Assembly (NCBI RefSeq): GCF_024609765.1
Contig: NZ_JANFDG010000001.1
Coordinates: 186,001 to 250,000, forward strand
Direction of reading: 5' to 3'
Source of the DNA: Shinella pollutisoli
Lineage (GTDB): Bacteria > Pseudomonadota > Alphaproteobacteria > Rhizobiales > Rhizobiaceae
Length of the DNA stretch: 64,000 nucleotides
The notes under the pieces are model-generated. The model ran no database searches, was not told the origin of the DNA, and was given only the letters and a program-made list of their open reading frames with translations. Made by a program: the position numbers and the translations under genes. Below are positions 56,968 through 64,000 of the stretch, piece by piece. Within the stretch, counting starts at the first letter, position 1, and every line of letters starts with the position of its first letter.

Positions 56968-56989
56968 CAGGGTTGTCGCCTGTGGTTTT

Positions 56990-57103
56990 GCCCCTCACCC
57001 TGACCCTTTCCCCGAGAAGGGGTGATGTCCCGGGAAAACGACGCGGCACATCTCCTCCTCCCCGCTTGCGGGGAGAAGGTGGCCGGCAGGCCGGATGAGG
57101 GGC
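56990..57103. repeat. RIME-like intergenic repeat between asnC and ssd
   Basis: 114-bp element with ends GCCCCTCACCC and GGATGAGGGGC (one mismatch) and inner hairpins CCCTTTCCCCGAGAAGGGG and CTCCCCGCTTGCGGGGAG. Same family as the copy at 53045-53159. Confidence 0.78.
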
Positions 57104-57131
57104 TCGTTCCTATGCGAGAGCCCGAATAGAG

Positions 57132-57199
57132 AGATTGTCTACGCCCGGCCGTGCCTTTGGCCCAAGTCTCCGCCGACGCCCCGCGCAAATAGACAATCT
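57132..57199. promoter_or_regulatory. 10-bp inverted repeat upstream of ssd
   Basis: AGATTGTCTA (57132-57141) and TAGACAATCT (57190-57199), 48 bases apart, ending 49 bases before the ssd ATG and just after the RIME-like element. It may be an operator for AsnC or EnuR and implies a promoter for ssd-atf. Confidence 0.45.
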
Positions 57200-57248
57200 G
57201 TCGCCCCGCCTCTGCCAGACTCGGCCGCACACAGCCGGAGGAGGCACC

Positions 57249-58745
57249 ATGACCGCCCTATTCGCCCGCACCGTCTTCCACGACGCCCTTGCCCGCCTGA
57301 GCGACCCGCATCTCCTGCGCGGGCTCGCCTATGTCGGCGGGCGCTGGGTCGCGGGCCGCGACGGCGCGAGCTTCAAGGTCACGGACCCCGCCTCCTTCGC
57401 CACCCTCGCCTGGGTCGCAGCGCTCGACGCCGGGCAGACGGCGGATGCGATCTCGGCCGCATCGGCGGCCTTCCCCTGCTGGCGCGACCGCCTGCCGCAG
57501 GAGAGCACGAGAATCCTGCGCGAATGGCACCGGTTGATCCTCGACGCCAGGGAAGACCTCGCGCTCATCATGACGCTCGAACAGGGCAAGCCGCTTACCG
57601 AATCCCGCGGCGAGATCGACTATGCCGCCTCCTTCGTCGAATGGTATGCGGAGGAAGGCAAGCGGCTCAACGCCGAGAGCGTGACGAGCCACCTGCCCGG
57701 TGCCGAGATGATCGTGCGCCGCGAGGCGCTCGGCGTCGTCGGCATCGTCACGCCGTGGAACTTCCCCTCGGCCATGATCACCCGCAAGGCGGCCGCGGCG
57801 CTCGCCGCCGGCTGCACTGTCGTCGCCCATCCGTCCAGCGAGACGCCGCTCTCGGCGCTGGCGCTCGCCGAACTCGGCGAGCGGGCCGGCCTCCCCGCCG
57901 GCGTCTTCAACGTCGTCACGGGCGATGCCGCAACCATCGTCGGCCGCATGAGCGCGGACTCGCGCGTGCGGGCCATGAGCTTCACCGGCTCGACGGAGAT
58001 CGGCCGGCTGATCGCCGGCCAGTGCGCGCCGACCATGAAGCGGCTCGTCATGGAGCTCGGCGGCCATGCGCCGCTGATCGTCTTCGCCGACGCCGATATC
58101 GACAAGGCCGCCGACATCGCGGTCGCCGCCAAGTTCGCCACCTCCGGCCAGGATTGCCTCGCCGCCAACCGCATCTATGTCGAGCGCCCGGCGCTCGCCG
58201 CCTTCACGGAAGCCTTCAAGGCGCGCATCGCCGCGCTCAAGGTCGGCGCGGGGCTGGAGGCCGGCGTCGAGATCGGCCCGCTGATGCACGAGCGCGCCGT
58301 CGCCAAGGTCGAGGAGCAGGTCGCCGACGCATTGAAGCGCGGCGCCACGCTCGCGACCGGCGGCCGGCGCCACAAGGCCGGCCCGCTCTTCTACGAGCCG
58401 ACGCTGCTGACGGACGTGCCGGACGACGCGCTGATCATGCGCGAGGAGACCTTCGGCCCGGTCGCCGCCGTCACCGCCTTCGACGGCGAGGCGGAGGTCG
58501 TCGCCCGCGCCAACGACACCGAATACGGCCTCGTCGCCTATGTCGTCACCGGGAACGGCGCGCGGCAGATGCGGCTTGCCCGCGCGCTGGAATACGGCAT
58601 GGTGGCGGTGAACCGCGTGAAGATCACCGGCGGGCCCGTCCCCTTCGGCGGCTGGAAGCAGTCCGGCCTCGGCCGCGAGGGCTCGCGCCACGGCCTGGAG
58701 GCCTTCACGGAACTGAAATATCTCTGCATCGACACGGCCGCCTGA
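57249..58745 (+). CDS. ssd: aldehyde dehydrogenase Ssd/DoeC (aspartate-semialdehyde step)
   Basis: 498-aa ALDH of the succinate-semialdehyde dehydrogenase branch. TPWNFPSAMITRKAAAALAA, FTGSTEIGRLIAGQ, ELGGHAPLIVF (Glu) and SGQDCLAANR (Cys) are visible. In ectoine breakdown it oxidises aspartate semialdehyde to aspartate. The start at 57249 follows GGAGGAGG; longer in-frame starts at 57135 would enter the inverted-repeat region. Confidence 0.9.
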   Translation: MTALFARTVFHDALARLSDPHLLRGLAYVGGRWVAGRDGASFKVTDPASFATLAWVAALDAGQTADAISAASAAFPCWRDRLPQESTRILREWHRLILDAREDLALIMTLEQGKPLTESRGEIDYAASFVEWYAEEGKRLNAESVTSHLPGAEMIVRREALGVVGIVTPWNFPSAMITRKAAAALAAGCTVVAHPSSETPLSALALAELGERAGLPAGVFNVVTGDAATIVGRMSADSRVRAMSFTGSTEIGRLIAGQCAPTMKRLVMELGGHAPLIVFADADIDKAADIAVAAKFATSGQDCLAANRIYVERPALAAFTEAFKARIAALKVGAGLEAGVEIGPLMHERAVAKVEEQVADALKRGATLATGGRRHKAGPLFYEPTLLTDVPDDALIMREETFGPVAAVTAFDGEAEVVARANDTEYGLVAYVVTGNGARQMRLARALEYGMVAVNRVKITGGPVPFGGWKQSGLGREGSRHGLEAFTELKYLCIDTAA

Positions 58746-58777
58746 TCCCGGGCGCCGGAACACTGAAAGGAAAGATC

Positions 58778-60151
58778 ATGCTCGACCGCCGCAACGAACT
58801 CGCCGCCTGGGACCGCGACCACTTCTTCCATCCGTCCACGCACATGGGCATGCACGCCCGCGGCGAGACGCCGACCCGCGTCATCGGCGGCGGCGAGGGC
58901 GTCTACATCACCGACGTGAACGGCAAGACGAGCCTCGACGCCTTCGCCGGCCTCTACTGCGTCAACGTCGGCTACGGCCGCCAGAAGATCGCCGACGCCA
59001 TCGCCGAGCAGGCGAAGAACCTCGCCTATTACCACGCCTATGTCGGCCACGGCACGGAAGCCTCGATCACGCTTGCCAAGATGATCATCGACCGCGCGCC
59101 GGAGGGCATGAGCCGTGTCTATTTCGGCCTCTCCGGCTCGGACGCCAACGAGACCAACATCAAGCTGATCTGGTACTACAACAACATTCTCGGCCGGCCG
59201 GAGAAGAAGAAGATCATCTCGCGCTGGCGCGGCTATCACGGCTCGGGCGTCATGACAGGGTCGCTGACCGGCCTCGCCCTCTTCCACAATGCCTTCGACC
59301 TGCCGCGCGCGCCGATCCTGCACACGGAAGCGCCCTATTTCTTCCGTCGCCCCGACCGCTCGATGGACGAGGAGCAGTTCTCGCAATATTGCGCCGACAA
59401 GCTGGAGGAGACGATCCTCGCCGAGGGGCCGGAGACGGTCGCCGCCTTCATCGGCGAGCCGATCCTCGGCACCGGCGGCATCGTGCCGCCGCCTGCGGGC
59501 TACTGGCAGAAGATCCAGGCCGTGCTCGACAAGTACGACATCCTGCTCGTCGCCGACGAGGTCGTCACCGGCTTCGGCCGCCTCGGCACGATGTTCGGCT
59601 CCGACCACTACGGCATGAAACCGGCGCTGATCACCATCGCCAAGGGCCTCACCTCCGCCTATGCGCCGCTCTCCGGCACGATCGTCTCCGACAAGGTCTG
59701 GGAGGTGCTGGTGAAGGGCTCCGACGAGCTCGGCGCCATCGGCCACGGCTGGACCTATTCCTCGCACCCGATCTGCGCGGCCGCCGGCGTCGCCAACCTC
59801 GAACTGATCGACGAGCTCGGCCTCGTGGAAAATGCCGGCTCCACCGGCGCCTATTTCCGCGCCGAGCTGGCGAAGGCGGTCGGCGATCACCGGCATGTCG
59901 GCGAGGTGCGCGGCGACGGCCTGATGGCGGCGATCGAATTCGTCGAGGACCGCGACGACCGCGCCTTCTTCGACCCCTCGAAGAAGATCGGCCCGCAGGT
60001 GGCGACCGCCCTCCTCGAGCGCGGCGTGATCGGCCGCGCCATGCCGCAGGGCGACATCCTCGGCTTCGCCCCGCCGCTCTGCCTGACGAAGGAGGAGGCC
60101 GACATCGTCGTCAAGGCGACCGCCGAGGCGGTAAAGGCGGTCCTCGGCTGA
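58778..60151 (+). CDS. atf: aminotransferase Atf/DoeD (diaminobutyrate step)
   Basis: 457-aa class III aminotransferase. HPSTHMGMHARGE at the N-terminus, FAGLYCVNVGYGR, FGLSGSDANETNIKLIWYYN, PLP Asp in LVADEVVTGFGR, and PLP Lys in ITIAKGLTSAY. It fits the DoeD role: moving the amino group of diaminobutyrate to give aspartate semialdehyde for Ssd. It follows ssd by 32 bases with GAAAGGAAAG as ribosome site. Confidence 0.9.
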   Translation: MLDRRNELAAWDRDHFFHPSTHMGMHARGETPTRVIGGGEGVYITDVNGKTSLDAFAGLYCVNVGYGRQKIADAIAEQAKNLAYYHAYVGHGTEASITLAKMIIDRAPEGMSRVYFGLSGSDANETNIKLIWYYNNILGRPEKKKIISRWRGYHGSGVMTGSLTGLALFHNAFDLPRAPILHTEAPYFFRRPDRSMDEEQFSQYCADKLEETILAEGPETVAAFIGEPILGTGGIVPPPAGYWQKIQAVLDKYDILLVADEVVTGFGRLGTMFGSDHYGMKPALITIAKGLTSAYAPLSGTIVSDKVWEVLVKGSDELGAIGHGWTYSSHPICAAAGVANLELIDELGLVENAGSTGAYFRAELAKAVGDHRHVGEVRGDGLMAAIEFVEDRDDRAFFDPSKKIGPQVATALLERGVIGRAMPQGDILGFAPPLCLTKEEADIVVKATAEAVKAVLG

Positions 60152-60311
60152 GCCCGACCGGAACGGCGGGCGGCGGGGCGACGCCCCTGCCGCCTGCGGC
60201 GTTGCGTACCCCCCGCGCCGGGTTGCAATTCGGATGCGTCCCTATACGATCCGCTCGCCATTCCGGGAATCGCGATGACCTCCGGTCGAGCGGCGAGGCG
60301 AGAGGGTCTGC

Positions 60312-61394
60312 ATGTATCAACGGCTGAAGGCGCTGCTCACGGGCAATTGGGTCTGGCTCCTCATCGTCGCGGTGGCCGTCGGCGGCTGGTACCTGTCGCG
60401 AACGTTCCAGCCGGACGCGCTGCCACCCGGCATCGCCTCCGGAAACGGCCGCATCGAGGCGGTGTCGATCGACATATCGACGCGCACCGGCGGGCGGATC
60501 ATCGACATCCTCGTCGAGGAGGGCGACAACGTCTCCGCCGGCCAGGTCCTCGCCCGGATGGACATCCAGCAGCTCGAGGCGCAGATGCGCGAGGCGCGCG
60601 CGCAGCTGCAGCGCGGCGAGATCGCCAAGACAGTTGCCGAAAGCGGCGTGTCGCAGCGCGAATCCGAACATGCCGCAGCCCTCGCCGTCGCCGCCCAGCG
60701 CAAGACGGAGCTGGAGGCCGCCGAGCGCCGGCTGCGGCGCTCGCAGCAGCTCGCCGACCGCAACGCCGTCGCCCAGCAGACGCTCGACGACGACCGGGCC
60801 CGCACGGACGGCGCGCGCGCCGCGCTGGATGCGGCCCATGCGCAGGTCGCCGCCGCCGAGGCGGGCATCGCCACGGCCCGGGCGCAGATCGTCGACGCGG
60901 AAGCCGCCGTCGACGCGGCGGGCGCCACGATCGAGCGCATCCAGGCCGAGATCGACGACAGCACGCTGCGCGCACCGCGCGCCGGGCGGGTGCAGTACCG
61001 GGTCGCGCAGCCGGGCGAGGTCGTGGCCGGCGGCGGGCGCATCCTCAACCTGGTCGATCTCGACGACGTCTACATGACCTTCTTCCTGCCGACGGTGCAG
61101 GCCGGCCGCGTCGCCCTCGGCGCCGAGGCGCGCATCGTCCTCGACACCGCGCCCGGCGTCGCGATCCCGGCGGAGGTCTCCTTCCTCTCCGACGTGGCGC
61201 AGTTCACGCCGCGCACCGTGGAGACGGCCGAGGAGCGGCAGGACATGATGTTCCGCGTGCGCGTCCGGGTCGCGCCGGAGCTGCTGCGGCGCTACGCCGA
61301 ATACGTCAAGCCCGGCCTGCCGGGCGTCGCCTATGTCCGCATCGACCCCGCCACGGAATGGCCGGAAGCATTGCGCAGCGAGCTCCTAAAATGA
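60312..61394 (+). CDS. HlyD-family membrane fusion protein (YhiI-like)
   Basis: 360-aa adaptor. One N-terminal membrane anchor ([16 protein letters not shown]), biotinyl-lipoyl half ([24 protein letters not shown]), a long Ala/Arg/Gln-rich coiled-coil hairpin (about residues 90-215), second lipoyl half and beta-barrel domain ([20 protein letters not shown]). It spans the periplasm to link an inner-membrane ABC exporter to an outer-membrane channel. It overlaps the RbbA-like gene by 4 bases. The 160-bp gap before it holds no recognised site. Confidence 0.9.
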   Translation: MYQRLKALLTGNWVWLLIVAVAVGGWYLSRTFQPDALPPGIASGNGRIEAVSIDISTRTGGRIIDILVEEGDNVSAGQVLARMDIQQLEAQMREARAQLQRGEIAKTVAESGVSQRESEHAAALAVAAQRKTELEAAERRLRRSQQLADRNAVAQQTLDDDRARTDGARAALDAAHAQVAAAEAGIATARAQIVDAEAAVDAAGATIERIQAEIDDSTLRAPRAGRVQYRVAQPGEVVAGGGRILNLVDLDDVYMTFFLPTVQAGRVALGAEARIVLDTAPGVAIPAEVSFLSDVAQFTPRTVETAEERQDMMFRVRVRVAPELLRRYAEYVKPGLPGVAYVRIDPATEWPEALRSELLK

Positions 61395-64000
61395 CGGCGG
61401 ACGACGGCAGGCGGCATCCGGCAGGGGAAACGCTCGCCGCCCGGCTGCAATCGGTGAGCCACGTCTTCGGCAAGACCCGCGCGCTCGACGACGTCACGCT
61501 CGACTTTCCCGCCGGCGCCATGCTCGGCCTCATCGGCCCGGACGGGGTCGGCAAGTCGACGCTGCTGTCGCTGATCGCCGGCGCACGCAAGGTGCAGCAG
61601 GGCAGAGTCGAGGCGCTCGGCGCGGACATGACCGACAGCCGCCAGCGCGCCCGCGTCGGTCCCCGCATCGCCTACATGCCGCAGGGGCTAGGCAAGAACC
61701 TCTATCCGACGCTCTCGGTCGCCGAGAACATCGCCTTCTTCGGCCGTCTCTTCGGCCTCGGGCGCGAGGAGCGCGACCGGCGCATGCGCGACCTCCTCGA
61801 CGCAACCGGCCTCGCCCCCTTCCCCGACCGGCCCGCCGGCAAGCTCTCCGGCGGCATGAAGCAGAAGCTCGGCCTCTGCTGCGCGCTGATCCACGATCCC
61901 GACCTGCTGATCCTCGACGAGCCCACCACCGGCGTCGACCCGCTCGCACGGCGCCAGTTCTGGGATCTGATCGGCCAGATCCGCGAGAAGCGGAGCGAGA
62001 TGGGCGTCATCGTCGCCACCGCCTACATGGAGGAGGCGGCCGCGTTCGACTGGCTCGTCGCCATGGACGCCGGCCGCGTGCTCGCCACCGGCAGCCCCGA
62101 GGCGCTGCGGGAGCAGACCGGCACCGCCTCGCTCGACGAGGCCTTCATCGCGCTGATGCCGGAGGAGAAGCGCAGGCACCACCACAAGGTCGAGATCCCG
62201 CCGCGCCCGAACAACGGCGGGCGGGAGGCGGCGATCGAGGCGGAGGGGCTCACCATCCGCTTCGGCGATTTCACCGCCGTCGAGAATGTCAGCTTCCGCA
62301 TCCCGCGCGGCGAGATCTTCGGCTTCCTCGGCTCGAACGGCTGCGGCAAGACGACGACGATGAAGATGCTGACCGGGCTGCTGCCGGCCGACGAGGGGAC
62401 GGCGAGCCTGTTCGGCCAGACGGTCGACCCGCACGACATCGATACGCGCCGGCGCGTCGGCTACATGTCGCAGTCCTTCTCGCTCTATTCCGAGCTCACC
62501 GTGCGCCAGAACCTCGACCTGCACGCCCGGCTGTTCCACCTGCCCGCCGAGAAGATCCCGGCCCGCATCGACGAGATGGCGGCGCGCTTCCATCTGAAGG
62601 ACGTGCTCGACGCGCTTCCCGACGCGCTGCCGCTCGGCGTCACGCAGCGCCTGTCGCTCGCCGTCGCGATGATCCATTCGCCGGAGATTCTCATCCTCGA
62701 CGAGCCGACCTCGGGCGTCGACCCGATCGCCCGCGACGCGCTGTGGCAGAGCTTCGCCGACCTGTCGCGCAAGGACGGCGTCACCATCTTCATCTCCACC
62801 CATTTCATGAACGAGGCCGAGCGCTGCGACCGCATCTCGCTGATGCATGCGGGCAAGGTGCTCGTCAGCGACACGCCCGCCGCGATCGTGGAGAAGCGCG
62901 GCGCCGCAGATCTCGAGGAGGCCTTCGTCGGCTATCTCGAGGAGGCGATGGGCGGGCCGGACGACGGGAAGGCCGCGGAACCGCAGGCGGCCGGCCTCGC
63001 CTCGGCGATCGCCGAGGGCGGGCACGGCACGGCGGCGGACGGCTTCCTCAACCTCCGGCGCATCCTCAGCTATGCGCGGCGCGAGACGCTGGAGCTGCGG
63101 CGCGACCCCATCCGCGCCGCCTTCGCCTTCATCGGCAGCATCGTGCTGATGTTCGTGCTCGGCTTCGGCATCAGCATGGACGTGAAGGACCTGCCCTATG
63201 CCGTGCTCGACCACGACCAGACGAGCCTCAGCCGCGGCTACACGCTCGACATCGCCGGATCGACCTTCTTCACCGAGCGGCCGCCGATCCGCGACCGCGC
63301 CGACATGGACCGGCGCCTGCGCGACGGCGAGCTGAGTCTGGCCATCGAGATCCCGCCGGGCTTCGCACGCGACGTCGCCCGCGGCAACGGCGTCTCGATC
63401 GGCGCCTGGATTGACGGCTCCATGCCCTCGCGCGCCGAGACGGCGCGCGGCTATGTCGAGGGCCTGCACGCCCACTGGCTCGCCGAGCGGGCACGCGAGA
63501 CGCTGGGCGACCGGGCGCCGTCCGGGCTCTTCCAGCTCGAGACCCGCTTCCGCTACAATCCGAACGTCGAAAGCCTCGTCGCCATGGTGCCGGCGGTGAT
63601 CGGGCTGGTGTTGATGTTCATCCCGACCATGCTGGCGACGCTCAGCATCGTGCGCGAGAAGGACCTGGGCTCCATCGTCAACCTCTACGTCACGCCCGTC
63701 TCGCGGCTGGAGTTCCTGCTCGGCAAGCAGCTTCCCTATGTCGCGCTCGCCATGGTGAACTTCGTCACGCTCACGGTCTTCGCGACCACGGTGCAGGGCG
63801 TGCCGTTCACCGGCAGCCTGTTCGCCTTCGCGGTCGGCGGCGTTCTCTACGCGGTGGCGGCGACCGGGCTCGGGCTCTTCATCTCGAGCTTCATGAACAG
63901 CCAGATCGCGGCGATCTTCCTCACCACCATCGTCAGCATGCTGCTCGCGGTGCAATATTCCGGCATGATCGACCCGGTGGCCTCCATGGAGGGGGCGGCC
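61391..64000 (+). CDS. rbbA: RbbA-type fused ABC ATPase/permease (3' partial)
   Basis: Open to the right edge (870 codons visible; full-length RbbA is a little over 900 aa). Two ATPase domains: the first with [27 protein letters not shown] and [13 protein letters not shown]; the second with [12 protein letters not shown], a degenerate signature [15 protein letters not shown] and [14 protein letters not shown]-terminal ABC-2 permease domain starts around base 63060. The start ATG at 61391 overlaps the HlyD gene stop. With the adaptor this forms a YhiI-RbbA-type exporter; a second permease gene (YhhJ-like) is expected next. The substrate is unknown. Confidence 0.9.
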   Translation, partial: MTADDGRRHPAGETLAARLQSVSHVFGKTRALDDVTLDFPAGAMLGLIGPDGVGKSTLLSLIAGARKVQQGRVEALGADMTDSRQRARVGPRIAYMPQGLGKNLYPTLSVAENIAFFGRLFGLGREERDRRMRDLLDATGLAPFPDRPAGKLSGGMKQKLGLCCALIHDPDLLILDEPTTGVDPLARRQFWDLIGQIREKRSEMGVIVATAYMEEAAAFDWLVAMDAGRVLATGSPEALREQTGTASLDEAFIALMPEEKRRHHHKVEIPPRPNNGGREAAIEAEGLTIRFGDFTAVENVSFRIPRGEIFGFLGSNGCGKTTTMKMLTGLLPADEGTASLFGQTVDPHDIDTRRRVGYMSQSFSLYSELTVRQNLDLHARLFHLPAEKIPARIDEMAARFHLKDVLDALPDALPLGVTQRLSLAVAMIHSPEILILDEPTSGVDPIARDALWQSFADLSRKDGVTIFISTHFMNEAERCDRISLMHAGKVLVSDTPAAIVEKRGAADLEEAFVGYLEEAMGGPDDGKAAEPQAAGLASAIAEGGHGTAADGFLNLRRILSYARRETLELRRDPIRAAFAFIGSIVLMFVLGFGISMDVKDLPYAVLDHDQTSLSRGYTLDIAGSTFFTERPPIRDRADMDRRLRDGELSLAIEIPPGFARDVARGNGVSIGAWIDGSMPSRAETARGYVEGLHAHWLAERARETLGDRAPSGLFQLETRFRYNPNVESLVAMVPAVIGLVLMFIPTMLATLSIVREKDLGSIVNLYVTPVSRLEFLLGKQLPYVALAMVNFVTLTVFATTVQGVPFTGSLFAFAVGGVLYAVAATGLGLFISSFMNSQIAAIFLTTIVSMLLAVQYSGMIDPVASMEGAA

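Noticed and set aside
53045-57103. Short CRISPR-like or IS remnant at the two GGGGAGAAGG repeats
   Set aside because: Only two copies, each with terminal inverted repeats and inner hairpins, no spacers, no cas genes and no transposase; RIME-type elements explain them.
61688-63955. Long minus-strand reading frame opposite the RbbA-like gene
   Set aside because: Shadow frame; the plus strand holds two ATPase domains and a permease domain.

Overview
The window is a GC-rich (roughly two-thirds G+C by eye), densely coded stretch from an alphaproteobacterium, almost certainly Rhizobiales and probably Rhizobiaceae (Sinorhizobium, Rhizobium or Shinella-like). The evidence is the complete ehu-eut ectoine cluster, a pccB-pccA-mutase operon preceded by an ScfR/PccR-type regulator, two RIME-like intergenic repeats, and stress promoters of the EcfG type. 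The gene mix (importers, catabolic operons, local regulators) would suit a chromid or megaplasmid, which is inference. No rRNA, tRNA, CRISPR array, IS element or phage gene was seen. No stretch longer than about 300 bp lacks a gene.

Layout. 1-8.8 kb: end of a polyamine-type ABC importer (two permeases), class I glutamine amidotransferase, aldehyde dehydrogenase, iron-type alcohol dehydrogenase, PuuC-like aldehyde dehydrogenase, LuxR-type regulator and a PuuA-like gamma-glutamyl-amine ligase. Together these look like a gamma-glutamylation pathway for an amino alcohol or amine. 8.9-19.2 kb: P-type cation ATPase, then small stress proteins, DNA repair genes (UdgX, 3-methyladenine glycosylase), an EcfG-like sigma factor, two Crp-like regulators, glycogen synthase, a single-domain response regulator and a KGG stress protein. 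Six matches to the general stress promoter GGAAC-N16/17-GGTT lie in front of these genes.

19.3-26.8 kb: sulfur assimilation genes on the minus strand (cysJ, cysI, rhodanese, cystathionine gamma-synthase family), a LysR regulator and a 5-formyltetrahydrofolate cyclo-ligase. 26.8-28.4 kb: an orphan cytochrome oxidase subunit I. 28.4-36.0 kb: the propionyl-CoA pathway (regulator, pccB, small membrane protein, pccA, methylmalonyl-CoA mutase). 36.0-46.6 kb: a catabolic unit I cannot match to a known pathway (GS-like ligase, RpiR regulator, N-formylglutamate amidohydrolase-like enzyme, two cysteine hydrolases, a complete Liv-type ABC importer, class III aminotransferase).

46.7-60.2 kb: ectoine/hydroxyectoine import and breakdown (ehuABCD, eutABCDE, enuR, asnC, ssd, atf), with candidate EnuR operators in both control regions. 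60.3-64.0 kb: a HlyD-type adaptor and an RbbA-type fused ABC ATPase/permease that runs off the right edge.
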